Assembly (NCBI RefSeq): GCF_944384695.1
Contig: NZ_CALWUQ010000001.1
Span: forward strand, 1-64,000
Source of the DNA: an uncultured Agathobaculum sp.
GTDB taxonomy: Bacteria; Bacillota; Clostridia; Oscillospirales; Butyricicoccaceae
Direction: 5' to 3'
DNA: 64,000 nucleotides
Part shown: positions 13,944 through 22,386 of the stretch, one piece after another
Numbering within the stretch: the stretch's first letter is position 1
Layout of the letters: each line of letters begins with the position of its first letter
Program-made: the position numbers and the translations under genes
The notes under the pieces: generated by a model
What the model saw: only the letters and a program-made list of their open reading frames with translations
Database searches by the model: none
Told to the model about the DNA's origin: nothing

Positions 13944-15461
13944 ATGAACAACATTCTGGAACTTTTAGAGCACACCGCCGCCGCGCGGCCGGAAAAAACC
14001 GCCGTCATCGACGAAAACGGCGCAGATTGCTTTGCTACGCTGCTTGACCGCAGCCGCCGCTGCGGTACCGTGCTCGCCGCGCACCTCTCTCCCACCACAC
14101 CGGTCCCGGTGCTGCTGGACAAGAGCCGCGAAGCACTGTACGCCTTTTTCGGCGCGGCATACGCAGGCTGCTTTTATGTTCCGCTCTCTCCCGCGCTGCC
14201 GCAGCCGCGGCTGGCGCAAATCCTGTCGGTCCTGCAAGCCCCCTGCATCGTGACCGACCGGGAACACGCGGCGCTGGCCGCGCAGCTGCCCGGCGTGGGT
14301 CGCATCCTGCTGGTCGAAGAGCTGCTGCAAACGCAGCCCGACGATACGGTGCTGGCGCGCATCCGCCGCCGCGCCATCGACGGCGACCCGCTGTACTGCA
14401 ATTTCACCTCCGGCTCGACCGGCACGCCCAAGGGCGTGGTCGTCAGCCACCGCTCCGTGCTGGATTTCATCCCTCCCTTCACCGAATTGTTCCGGATAGG
14501 TCCGGACGACATCATCGGCAATCAGGCGCCGCTCGACTTCGATGTTTCGGTCAAGGATATTTATTCCGCTCTGCACACCGGTGCTACGCTCGTCCTGCTG
14601 CCGCGGCGGCTGTTTTCCCAGCCGTCCGCGCTGATGGACGCGCTCTGCACGCACCGGGTCACTACGCTCATCTGGGCTGTCTCCGCGCTGTGTCTGGTGT
14701 CGTCCTTCCACGGATTGGACTACCGCACGCCGGAAACGGTGAACAAGGTGCTGTTCAGCGGCGAAGTGATGCCGCCCAAGCACCTGAAAAGCTGGATGGA
14801 GCATTTGCCGCACGCGGATTTCGTCAACCTGTACGGCCCCACCGAGATTACATGCAACTGCACGTACCATAGGATAGAGAGTGGTAGAGATTACACAGCG
14901 GGCATCCCGCTCGGGACGGCATTCCCCAACGAGCGTGTCTTTCTGCTGAACGAGGCGGGACAGGAAATACATACGCCGGAACAGGCGGGCGAAATCTGTG
15001 TCAGCGGCGCAGCGCTTGCGCTGGGATATTACAACAATCCCGCGCAGACGCAAACCGCATTCACGCAACACCCCGGCCACAGCCGCTATTTGCAGCCCAT
15101 CTACCGCACGGGCGACCTCGGATGCTGGAGCGCTGCGGGCGAGCTGTACTTCCTCGGCCGGAAGGATTTTCAAATCAAACACATGGGCCACCGCATCGAG
15201 CTGGAGGAAATCGAACGCGCGGTGCAGGCGATTGACGGCGTCAGCCGGTGCTGCTGCGTATACGACGCGCAGAAGGAACGGCTGCACGGCTTTTACACCG
15301 GCGCGGCCGATAAGGCGGCGGTGCGCACCGCACTCGCGCAGCGGCTGCCGGTATTCATGCTGCCGCGCACGCTCGAGCCGCTGGACAGCCTGCCGCTGAC
15401 CGAAAACGGCAAAACCGACCGCAAGCGACTGCTTGCACTGGCAAGAAAGGAGATTATATGA
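13944..15461 (+). CDS. DltA-like amino acid adenylating enzyme
   Basis: This 505-residue AMP-forming ligase should activate an amino acid as its adenylate and load it on the carrier protein encoded downstream. The P-loop motif TSGSTGTPKGV is at about residues 154-164. The segment NQAPLDFDVSVKDIY carries the Asp that in DltA and peptide-synthetase adenylation domains binds the alpha-amino group. NLYGPTE, YRTGDLG and the late catalytic Lys in LTENGKTDRK are all present. Length and motifs match D-alanine--poly(phosphoribitol) ligase. The amino acid need not be D-alanine, because the neighbours differ from a classical dlt operon. The ATG at 13944 follows AATGAGGTAACT, and the stop overlaps the next gene by 4 bp. 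Confidence 0.88.
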   Translation: MNNILELLEHTAAARPEKTAVIDENGADCFATLLDRSRRCGTVLAAHLSPTTPVPVLLDKSREALYAFFGAAYAGCFYVPLSPALPQPRLAQILSVLQAPCIVTDREHAALAAQLPGVGRILLVEELLQTQPDDTVLARIRRRAIDGDPLYCNFTSGSTGTPKGVVVSHRSVLDFIPPFTELFRIGPDDIIGNQAPLDFDVSVKDIYSALHTGATLVLLPRRLFSQPSALMDALCTHRVTTLIWAVSALCLVSSFHGLDYRTPETVNKVLFSGEVMPPKHLKSWMEHLPHADFVNLYGPTEITCNCTYHRIESGRDYTAGIPLGTAFPNERVFLLNEAGQEIHTPEQAGEICVSGAALALGYYNNPAQTQTAFTQHPGHSRYLQPIYRTGDLGCWSAAGELYFLGRKDFQIKHMGHRIELEEIERAVQAIDGVSRCCCVYDAQKERLHGFYTGAADKAAVRTALAQRLPVFMLPRTLEPLDSLPLTENGKTDRKRLLALARKEII

Positions 15462-16783
15462 CCGAACTGCAACTGGAAACCCTGACCGCACAATATGGCT
15501 CGCCGCTGTATGTGTTTGACGTACAGACCCTGCGGCAGCGCGTAGCGTTTCTGCGGCGCAGCCTGCCGTCCGGCGTCGGCCTGTGCTATGCAATCAAGGC
15601 CAATCCCTTTCTGCTGCACGAGCTGCGCGGGCAGGTGGAGCGTTTTGAAGTCTGCTCCCCCGGCGAGGCCGCCATCTGCCGCCGCCTGCACATCCCCGCA
15701 GGGGAGCAGGTCATCTCCGGCGTATACAAAACCCCCGCGGACATCGAGCGGATGATTGCCCAGAAAAACGGCCCGCGCCTGTTCACGGTCGAGTCCGTCC
15801 GCCAGTTTGCGCTGCTCAGCCGTCTGGCGGCCCACTACCGCGTCACCATCCATGTGCTGCTGCGCCTGACCAGCGGCAGCCAGTTTGGACTGGAGGAGCA
15901 GGAAATCATCCAAATCATCCGCAGCCGCGCCGACCATCCCTTTGTCCTCATCCGCGGCCTGCAATACTTCTCCGGCACGCAGAAGGCTTCGCTCAAGCGC
16001 TTGCAGCGCGAGCTGGACACGCTGGATGACTTCGCCTGCGCGCTTGCGGAAAAGCTGGGCTTTATCGTGCACGAGCTGGAATTCGGCCCCGGCTTTCCGG
16101 TGCAGTATTTCTCGCCCGAGAGCTTTGACGAAGCCGAGTTTTTATCCGGTTTTTCCGCCATGCTGATGGGCCTGCGCTGCAAGGCGCATGTCACGCTCGA
16201 GCTTGGGCGCAGCATTGCCGCCAGCTGCGGCACCTACCTGACCCGCGTGGTCGACGTCAAGCACAACAAAGGCCAGAATTACGCCATTCTGGACGGCGGC
16301 ATCCATCATCTGGTCTATTACGGACAGCGCATGGCCATGCAGCTCCCCCCCTACCGGCTGTATCCTCCGCGTCTGGGCGAGGCGCAGCCGTGGAACCTGT
16401 GCGGCTCGCTGTGCACCGTTAACGATATTCTGGTCAAGCAGATGCCGGTGCCCGACCTCAAATGCGGCGATGTGTTCGCTTTTCTGAACACTGGCGCCTA
16501 CTGCATGACCGAAGGCATTTCCCTTTTCCTCAGCCGTGCGCTGCCGCGCATCGTGCTGCTGATGCCGGACGGCCGTTCGCTCCTCGTGCGCGACGCGCTG
16601 CCCACAGACGAACTCAACTCACCCTCTTACGAAAGGACGGATTATTATGGAACAACTGCTTGCAATTCTGGAGGAACTTCAGCCCGGCGTGGATTACGCC
16701 ACCTGCCGCACACTGATCGATTCGCACTGTCTGGATTCGCTGACTATCCTCGCGCTGGTCGCAGAGCTGGAGGAGGCGTTTGA
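15458..16783 (+). CDS. Fold-type III PLP-dependent decarboxylase (LysA/BtrK-like)
   Basis: This is an alanine-racemase-fold PLP enzyme of the diaminopimelate/ornithine decarboxylase group. The PLP lysine is Lys47 in YAIKANP. SPGEA, the glycine-rich ELEFGPGFP and the second-site Cys in GSLCTVNDIL are visible, as is NTGAYCM near the C-terminus. In a Dlt-like operon it may make, or act on, the amino acid loaded on the carrier. A known precedent is BtrK, which decarboxylates glutamyl-carrier protein in butirosin synthesis; extension to this enzyme is inference. The frame runs 137 bp into the carrier-protein gene. Residues after about 396 (ERTDYYGTTACNSGG onward) have no family character, so the natural stop may have been lost. 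Confidence 0.85.
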   Translation: MTELQLETLTAQYGSPLYVFDVQTLRQRVAFLRRSLPSGVGLCYAIKANPFLLHELRGQVERFEVCSPGEAAICRRLHIPAGEQVISGVYKTPADIERMIAQKNGPRLFTVESVRQFALLSRLAAHYRVTIHVLLRLTSGSQFGLEEQEIIQIIRSRADHPFVLIRGLQYFSGTQKASLKRLQRELDTLDDFACALAEKLGFIVHELEFGPGFPVQYFSPESFDEAEFLSGFSAMLMGLRCKAHVTLELGRSIAASCGTYLTRVVDVKHNKGQNYAILDGGIHHLVYYGQRMAMQLPPYRLYPPRLGEAQPWNLCGSLCTVNDILVKQMPVPDLKCGDVFAFLNTGAYCMTEGISLFLSRALPRIVLLMPDGRSLLVRDALPTDELNSPSYERTDYYGTTACNSGGTSARRGLRHLPHTDRFALSGFADYPRAGRRAGGGV

Positions 16784-16877
16784 CATCACCATCCCAACCG
16801 TTGAGATCATTCCGGCCAACTTCAATTCCGCCGAGGACATGTGGGCCATGATCGTCCGTCTACAGGAGGAAGGCTAA
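16647..16877 (+). CDS. DltC-like acyl/aminoacyl carrier protein
   Basis: This 76-residue acidic four-helix carrier protein should hold an aminoacyl group as a thioester on 4'-phosphopantetheine. The attachment site is Ser31 in LDSLTI. The flanking helices (LVAELEEAFDITIP and SAEDMWAMIVRLQEE) match DltC and other stand-alone carriers. The ATG at 16647 is preceded by GAAAGGACGG at good spacing, and it lies inside the open frame of the PLP enzyme gene. The MBOAT gene begins 3 bp after its stop. It should receive its cargo from the DltA-like enzyme and pass it to the MBOAT protein at the membrane. Confidence 0.92.
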   Translation: MEQLLAILEELQPGVDYATCRTLIDSHCLDSLTILALVAELEEAFDITIPTVEIIPANFNSAEDMWAMIVRLQEEG

Positions 16878-16880
16878 ACG

Positions 16881-18473
16881 ATGACATCCTACTGCTCGCT
16901 GCTGTATCTGGCCGTTTTTCTGCCGGCGGCGGTGCTTGCTTACCGTATCCTGCCGCAGCGTCTGCGCTGGGTCGCGCTTCTTGCGGCAAGCTATACGTTT
17001 TTCTGGTCGGTCAGCGGCAAGCTGTTGGTGTTTCTACTGTTTTCTACCGTATCCATTCACCATTTCGGCCTTTGGCTGACCGCCGAACAGCAGGACCGTG
17101 ACCGCCGTCTTGCCGCTGCCGCCCCCGCCGAGCGCAAAGCCATCCGGCAGCGTTTTACGCGGCGGCAGCGGCGCATTCTCCTGTTTGCGTCGCTCCTGCA
17201 TGTCGGCGTTTTGATTACGCTCAAGTACGCAGCCTTTTTCAGCACCAATCTCAACACGCTGCTGCACGCACTGCGCCTGCCGGTTTCGCTACCTGTGCCC
17301 GCATTCTTACTGCCCATCGGCATCTCGTTTTATACCTTGCAGGCCCTTTCCTATCTGCTCGATGTCTACCGCGGCACCATCCGCGCCGACCGCAATCTGG
17401 CGCGTCTTGCGCTCTTCCTCGGCTTTTTCCCGCAGATTATGGAAGGGCCGATCTGTCGCTATGGGCAGACCGCGCAGCAGCTCTGGGAGGGCCGCCCGGT
17501 CACCTGGCAGGGCCTGACCTTCGGCATGCAGCGCATCCTGTTCGGCCTGATTAAAAAAATCGTCATTGCCGACCGGCTCAATCTGCTCATCAAAACCGTT
17601 TTCAACGACTATGCCGTATATAACGGCGGCATCATTGCGCTGGCGATGGTGTGCTACACCTGCCAGCTTTACATGGACTTCTCCGGCACGATGGATGTGG
17701 TCATCGGCAGCGCCGAGATTTTCGGCGTGCACCTGCCTGAAAACTTCCGTCAGCCGTTTTTCTCCCGCAGCATTTCCGAATTCTGGATGCGCTGGCACAT
17801 CACGCTGGGCACGTGGTTCAAGGACTATGTGTTCTATCCGCTGTCCATGTCCGGCCCGCTGAAAAAGCTGACGGGCGCGGCGCGCCGCCGTCTGGGCAAC
17901 CACTACGGCCCGCTGCTCTCCGGCTCGTTCGCGCTGGGCGTGGTGTGGCTGTGCAACGGTCTGTGGCACGGCGCGGGCTGGCATTACATCTTTTTCGGCC
18001 TGTACCACTTCGCGCTCATCCTCGCAGGCAGCCTGTTTGACCCGCTCGCACAGCGCGTGACCGGCCTGCTGCACATCGACCGCAACTGCCTGCCCTACCG
18101 CATCATGCAAATCGTGCGCACCGCGCTGCTGGTCTGCGTGGGCGAGCTGTTCTTCCGCGCCAACGGCCTGCGCGCCGGACTTGCGATGTTTCGCACGATG
18201 GTGACGGATTTCTCCCTTGGCTCTTTCGCCGACCGCAGCTTCCTGACGCTCGGCATGGACAAGCCGGACTTTATCATCATCGCCATCGCGGTCGGACTGG
18301 TGCTGCTCGTCGGCATCCTGCGGGAGCGCGGCGTCTCCCTGCGCGAGACGATTGCCCGCCGTCCCATCGCGCTGCGCTGGTCGGTTTACTATGCCGCATT
18401 TTTCTTTCTGGTCATTTTCGGCGCATACGGCGTCGGCTATGTGCCGGTCGACCCCATCTATGCCGCATTTTAA
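16881..18473 (+). CDS. DltB-like MBOAT family membrane O-acyltransferase
   Basis: This 530-residue polytopic membrane protein of the MBOAT superfamily has about 11-12 hydrophobic segments. The catalytic region has the hallmark WLCNGLWHGAGWHYIFFGLYH, with the conserved membrane His near residue 362. Upstream are the family blocks PIGISFYTLQALSYLLDVYRG and FPQIMEGPICRY and the surface motif FWMRWHITLGTWFKDYVFYPL. DltB moves the D-alanyl group from DltC across the membrane to teichoic acid. This homologue should transfer whatever DltC-like cargo this operon makes to an exported polymer. It is also similar in kind to alginate and cellulose acetylases (AlgI, WssH), which use other donors; the adjacent carrier gene favours the Dlt mode. 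Confidence 0.92.
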   Translation: MTSYCSLLYLAVFLPAAVLAYRILPQRLRWVALLAASYTFFWSVSGKLLVFLLFSTVSIHHFGLWLTAEQQDRDRRLAAAAPAERKAIRQRFTRRQRRILLFASLLHVGVLITLKYAAFFSTNLNTLLHALRLPVSLPVPAFLLPIGISFYTLQALSYLLDVYRGTIRADRNLARLALFLGFFPQIMEGPICRYGQTAQQLWEGRPVTWQGLTFGMQRILFGLIKKIVIADRLNLLIKTVFNDYAVYNGGIIALAMVCYTCQLYMDFSGTMDVVIGSAEIFGVHLPENFRQPFFSRSISEFWMRWHITLGTWFKDYVFYPLSMSGPLKKLTGAARRRLGNHYGPLLSGSFALGVVWLCNGLWHGAGWHYIFFGLYHFALILAGSLFDPLAQRVTGLLHIDRNCLPYRIMQIVRTALLVCVGELFFRANGLRAGLAMFRTMVTDFSLGSFADRSFLTLGMDKPDFIIIAIAVGLVLLVGILRERGVSLRETIARRPIALRWSVYYAAFFFLVIFGAYGVGYVPVDPIYAAF

Positions 18474-18488
18474 GGAGGTGTGTCCCAC

Positions 18489-19448
18489 TTGAAAAAATAT
18501 TTTGCGCTCTTTGTCAAAGGCGCTTGCTTTCTGACGCTGCTGTGCGCACTCATGCTGGCCGCCTCCTATCTGTTCATGCCTAAGAACAACCATAAGGCCT
18601 TCGGCGTAAACGACGCCGAAATGCTGGCCAGCGGCATACTGGGCGAAAAGGAAAACTCCATTGACGTGCTGGTTGTGGGCGACAGCGAAGCATACAGCTC
18701 GATTTCCCCCATGCAGATGTGGGAAGAGCGCGGCTTCCGCTCCTATCTTTGCAGCACCCCCGCCCAGCCGCTCTATGATTCCTACCGCTATTTGCGGCAG
18801 GCGCTCGAACGGCAAAGCCCCTCGGTCGTCGTGCTGGAGACGAACGCCATCTTCCGGCCGTACAAGCTCAACGACTATCTGCTCTCCCGCGCGAAAAACC
18901 TGTTTTCCGTGCTGCGCTACCACGACCGCTGGAAGGCGCTCAAGGTCAACGACTTCGTCCGTCCGGTGGAATACACCTGGACGGATGACCTCAAGGGCTT
19001 CCGCTACAATTCCGCCGTCGCCGCCGCCAGCACCAAAAACTACATGCTGCCGACCGACGCGACCACCCCGATTCCCACGCTCAACGAATCCTGCCTACAG
19101 GATATGCTTGCGTTGTGCCGGGAAAACGATGCGGAACTCATATTGGTCAGCACGCCGAGCACCATCAACTGGAATCAGGCGCGGCACAACAGCATCGCCG
19201 CCTTCGCCCAGGAAAACGATTTGACCTATCTCGACCTCAACACCATGCCCAAGGAGGTGCCGATTGACTGGGCGCGCGACACGCGCGACCGCGGCGACCA
19301 CCTCAACTATGCCGGTGCGGTCAAGGTTACCACCTTCCTCGGCAAATACCTACAGGAAACCTATTCGCTGCCCGATGCGCGCGATACCGCGCATGACAGC
19401 AGCTGGAATGATGCGCTGGGCCGCTACCGCAATATCGTCCGCGGATAA
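18489..19448 (+). CDS. DltD/SGNH-like membrane-anchored hydrolase or transferase
   Basis: This protein of about 319 residues has one N-terminal membrane anchor (CFLTLLCALMLAASYLF) and an extracytoplasmic domain of SGNH type. The nucleophile motif is VVGDSEAYSS with Ser at about residue 66. The C-terminal DRGDHLNYAGA supplies the Asp-x-x-His pair near residues 268-271. DltD and the AlgJ/AlgX proteins take the same role as extracellular partners of MBOAT transferases, completing transfer to the acceptor or editing it. The start is TTG 18489, placed 8 bp after AAGGAGGTG; the GTG at 18480 overlaps that ribosome binding site and is rejected. It is the last gene of the operon and is followed by a long hairpin. 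Confidence 0.82.
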   Translation: MKKYFALFVKGACFLTLLCALMLAASYLFMPKNNHKAFGVNDAEMLASGILGEKENSIDVLVVGDSEAYSSISPMQMWEERGFRSYLCSTPAQPLYDSYRYLRQALERQSPSVVVLETNAIFRPYKLNDYLLSRAKNLFSVLRYHDRWKALKVNDFVRPVEYTWTDDLKGFRYNSAVAAASTKNYMLPTDATTPIPTLNESCLQDMLALCRENDAELILVSTPSTINWNQARHNSIAAFAQENDLTYLDLNTMPKEVPIDWARDTRDRGDHLNYAGAVKVTTFLGKYLQETYSLPDARDTAHDSSWNDALGRYRNIVRG

Positions 19449-19462
19449 TCTCTCTCCCTTAC

Positions 19463-19510
19463 AGCAGGCGAGGCTGCACCCGATACGGGTCAGCCTCGCC
19501 TGCATTTGAC
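19463..19510 (+). terminator. Terminator hairpin of the Dlt-like operon
   Basis: GCAGGCGAGGCTG pairs with CAGCCTCGCCTGC, and ACCC/GGGT extends the stem to a GATAC loop. The T-tract is short (ATTTGACTTT) and overlaps the -35 of the next promoter. Confidence 0.75.
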
Positions 19511-19534
19511 TTTATTCGCGCCGTGCTCTATAAT
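19506..19534 (+). promoter_or_regulatory. Promoter of the zinc dehydrogenase gene
   Basis: TTGACT (19506-19511) and a perfect TATAAT (19529-19534) are separated by 17 bp. They lie 30 bp before the start codon. Confidence 0.88.
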
Positions 19535-19564
19535 AAATGCAATCGGAAAGGGGCGGAGAAAAGC

Positions 19565-20605
19565 ATGCTTGCATACACCTATGTAGAACCGGGGCACTTT
19601 GCCCTGCTCGACAAACCCAAACCGGTTCTGCGCGATGTACGCGACGCCATTGTTCGTGTCACCCTCTCCAGTATCTGCACCAGCGACCTGCATATCAAGC
19701 ACGGCTCGGTCCCGCGCGCCGTTCCCGGCATCACCGTCGGGCATGAGATGGTCGGCGTGGTCGAGCAGGTCGGTGAAGCCGTGCAGACCGTCAAACCCGG
19801 CGACCGGGTAACGGTCAATGTCGAAACCTTTTGCGGACACTGCTTTTTCTGCCAGAACGGTTTTGTCAATAACTGCGAGGACCCGGACGGCGGCTGGGCG
19901 CTCGGCTGCCGCATTGACGGCGGGCAGGCGGAATACGTCCGCGTCCCCTATGCCGACCAAGGGCTGAACCGCATTCCCGACGGCGTATCCGACCGGCAGG
20001 CGCTGTTCACCGGCGACATCCTTGCCACCGGCTTCTGGGCCGCCCGCATTTCGGAAATCCGTCCCAGTGACACCGTGTTCATCATCGGCGCAGGGCCGAC
20101 CGGCATCTGTACACTGCTGTGCACCATGCTGCACCGTCCGCGCCGCATCATCGTATGCGAAAGCGACCCCGTGCGGCGGCGCTTCGTGCAGGAGCATTAC
20201 CCCGATGTGCTGACCGTCTCGCCCGCGCATGCGTTGGAGTTTGTGCGGCACAACAGCGGCCACGGCGGGGCGGACGTGGTGCTTGAAGTCGCGGGCACGG
20301 AAGACAGCTTCCGGCTGGCATGGGAATGCGCGCGACCCAACGCAATTGTCACCATCGTTGCGCTGTATGACCGCCCGCAAGTGCTGCCGCTGCCCGATAT
20401 GTACGGCAAAAACCTGACCTTCAAGACCGGCGGCGTGGACGGCTGCGACTGCGCCGAAATCCTGCGGCTGATTGCAGCGGGCGAGCTGGATACGACCCCG
20501 CTTATCACGCATATTTTCCCGCTTTCGGAAATCGACGCTGCCTATGCGCTGTTTGAAGCGCGGCGCGATGAGGTCTGCAAAGTCGCTATCACAACCGGAG
20601 ATTAA
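19565..20605 (+). CDS. Zinc-dependent medium-chain alcohol/polyol dehydrogenase
   Basis: This 346-residue medium-chain NAD(P)-dependent dehydrogenase has both zinc sites. The catalytic zinc ligands are the Cys in SICTSDLH and the GHE motif; the structural zinc cysteines are in CGHCFFCQNGFVNNC. The Rossmann motif GAGPTG opens the nucleotide-binding domain. It most resembles the threonine, sorbitol and other secondary-alcohol dehydrogenases, and the exact substrate cannot be read from sequence. The ATG at 19565 follows AAAGGGGCGGAG. It has its own strong promoter and a bidirectional terminator, so it is monocistronic and unlinked to the Dlt-like genes. Confidence 0.9.
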   Translation: MLAYTYVEPGHFALLDKPKPVLRDVRDAIVRVTLSSICTSDLHIKHGSVPRAVPGITVGHEMVGVVEQVGEAVQTVKPGDRVTVNVETFCGHCFFCQNGFVNNCEDPDGGWALGCRIDGGQAEYVRVPYADQGLNRIPDGVSDRQALFTGDILATGFWAARISEIRPSDTVFIIGAGPTGICTLLCTMLHRPRRIIVCESDPVRRRFVQEHYPDVLTVSPAHALEFVRHNSGHGGADVVLEVAGTEDSFRLAWECARPNAIVTIVALYDRPQVLPLPDMYGKNLTFKTGGVDGCDCAEILRLIAAGELDTTPLITHIFPLSEIDAAYALFEARRDEVCKVAITTGD

Positions 20606-20622
20606 CCGCGCACTGCGCGGCA

Positions 20623-20656
20623 CAAAAAAAGAACCGCCGTTTGGCGGTTCTTTTTT
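20623..20656. terminator. Bidirectional terminator between dehydrogenase and hydrogenase genes
   Basis: GAACCGCC and GGCGGTTC form an 8-bp stem around GTTT. An A7 run lies on the left and a T6 run on the right, so it serves both convergent genes. Confidence 0.92.
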
Positions 20657-20664
20657 ATCCCATT

Positions 20665-22188
20665 TTAGTCTACGAGCTTGTCCAGCTCCTTGACATGCTC
20701 GGTGCCGGTCGCAGTTCTGTGCTCCGCCTGCTTGGCGTACAGCCCGACCACAGCCGCCGACTTCTTGATTGCCTGCATGGTACCCGCACCGGCAACGCAG
20801 CCGCCCGGACAGGCCATGCCTTCGAGCAGATAGCCGTTGTATTTACCGGCCTTAGCCGCCTGCAACATCTTGCGGCACTCGCGCAGACCCTCGGCGTTGA
20901 CCACGTTGATTTCGCGCTCCGGGTATTTCTCCTTGATGACGTTGACAACTGCCTGCGCCACACCGCCCGAAACCGCAAAGTTACGGCCATCGGTGGAGGC
21001 ATCGTTAACGCCGTGCGGATCTTCGGGCAGGGACTCCAAATCGACATGGCGCGCGTCGAAAATACCAGTCATTTCCTCAAAGGTCAGCACAAAGTCCACT
21101 TCGCTGCGGACATCCTTGCGCATCGCTTCCAGCTTCTTTGCCGCGCAGGGACCGATAAAGGCCACCTTTGCGTCCGGATGGTGGTGCTTAATCAAACGTG
21201 CGGTCAGCGTCATGGGCGTCAGCGCCATCGAGATGCAGTCCGCCTGGTCGGGGAACATCTTCTTTGCCATAGCCGACCATGCCGGGCAGCACGAAGTGCC
21301 CATATACGGCAGCTTTTCCGGCACTTCCTTGACAAAGTCATCCGCTTCCTGCGCCGCGCACAGATCCGCGCCAATCGCAACTTCCAGAATATCGGCAAAG
21401 CCGAGCTGCTTCATCGCAGCGCGCAGCTTGCCCGGCGTGACCTTGGGGCCGAACTGGCCGACAAAGGCCGGAGCGACGGCAGCGTATACGCGCTCGCCTG
21501 CCTGAATCGCACGGATTACCTGGAAAATCTGGGACTTGTCCGCAATCGCGCCGAACGGGCAGTTGACCAGACACATGCCGCAGGAAACACACTTTTCATA
21601 GTCGATATCCGCCTTGCCGTTCTTGTCGCTGCGGATGGCGTCCACGCCGCAGGCCGCGGCGCACGGGCGCACCTGATGAATGATTGCGTGATACGAGCAA
21701 ACGTCCACGCAGCGGCCGCACTTGATGCACTTTTCCTGATCGATATGCGAGCGACCGTTATAGCGGTCGAGCGTGATGGCGCCCTTGGGGCAGACTTCGA
21801 CGCACGGATGCGCCAGACAGCCCTGACAGCCGTCGGTGACCATAATCTCGTTTTCCTTGCAGGCGTTGCAGGCAAACTTGATGATATTGACCAGCGGCGG
21901 CGTGTAATAGGTTTCCTCGCGGGTCGCAGCTTCGATGTTGTCCGATACCGGCGAATGCTCCGCCGCGTTGCGGCAGGGCAGGCCCATCGCCAGACGCAGA
22001 CGTTCACCGACGATAGCGCGCTCAAGGAAAATATCGTTGCGGAAATTGCCGATTTCGCCCGGAATGATTTCATACGGGAGCGCTTCGATTCGCCTGTCCG
22101 TCGGCCACTCCGTGTGGTAAGCCATACGGGCCACCTCGCGGAAAATACGACGGCGGATCTCCTGGATGCGGGTCTCTACGCCTCTCAT
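20665..22188 (-). CDS. [FeFe]-hydrogenase-like protein with ferredoxin clusters
   Basis: This 507-residue single-chain protein has an N-terminal iron-sulfur region and an H-cluster domain. Clusters are suggested by CQGCLAHPCVEVCP, CIKCGRCVDVC and CVSCGMCLVNCP between about residues 120 and 220. The three H-cluster signatures are present: TSCCPAW (near 298), GPCAAKK (near 345) and EGMACPGGC (near 460). All four cubane-ligating Cys are therefore in place. It lacks the N-terminal 2Fe-2S domain of bifurcating HydA, and its P2 motif reads GPC instead of MPC, as in group B/C enzymes. Such proteins may reduce protons with ferredoxin or sense hydrogen. No maturation gene is in the window. ATG 22188 follows AAGGGGGATATGTAAATC. 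Confidence 0.9.
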   Translation of the reverse strand: MRGVETRIQEIRRRIFREVARMAYHTEWPTDRRIEALPYEIIPGEIGNFRNDIFLERAIVGERLRLAMGLPCRNAAEHSPVSDNIEAATREETYYTPPLVNIIKFACNACKENEIMVTDGCQGCLAHPCVEVCPKGAITLDRYNGRSHIDQEKCIKCGRCVDVCSYHAIIHQVRPCAAACGVDAIRSDKNGKADIDYEKCVSCGMCLVNCPFGAIADKSQIFQVIRAIQAGERVYAAVAPAFVGQFGPKVTPGKLRAAMKQLGFADILEVAIGADLCAAQEADDFVKEVPEKLPYMGTSCCPAWSAMAKKMFPDQADCISMALTPMTLTARLIKHHHPDAKVAFIGPCAAKKLEAMRKDVRSEVDFVLTFEEMTGIFDARHVDLESLPEDPHGVNDASTDGRNFAVSGGVAQAVVNVIKEKYPEREINVVNAEGLRECRKMLQAAKAGKYNGYLLEGMACPGGCVAGAGTMQAIKKSAAVVGLYAKQAEHRTATGTEHVKELDKLVD

Positions 22189-22386
22189 GATTTACATATC
22201 CCCCTTGTATTCAAGTCGTTCATTTGGATGCAGGGCGGTACATTGCCCCTTGACAAGGGCATATCCATACCTATTATCAGAATACCGCAAAGCAGGAATC
22301 TTGTAAAGACATAAATTGTAGAATATTTAACAATTTTCCACACCTGCTTTTTGCACATTCTGTCGAGCGGAATAGCTGGTCAGCGA

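Noticed and set aside
18480-18488. GTG at 18480 as start of the SGNH/DltD-like gene
   Set aside because: It overlaps the AAGGAGGTG ribosome binding site; the TTG at 18489 has the correct spacing.
22220-22270. Near-palindrome TGCCCCTTGACAAGGGCA upstream of the hydrogenase gene as a Rex site
   Set aside because: It does not fit the TTGTGAA-type Rex consensus and its pairing needs a bulge; no regulator can be assigned.
20641-22314. 557-codon plus-strand frame opposite the hydrogenase gene
   Set aside because: Antisense to clear H-cluster and ferredoxin motifs; no ribosome binding site and no recognisable protein features.
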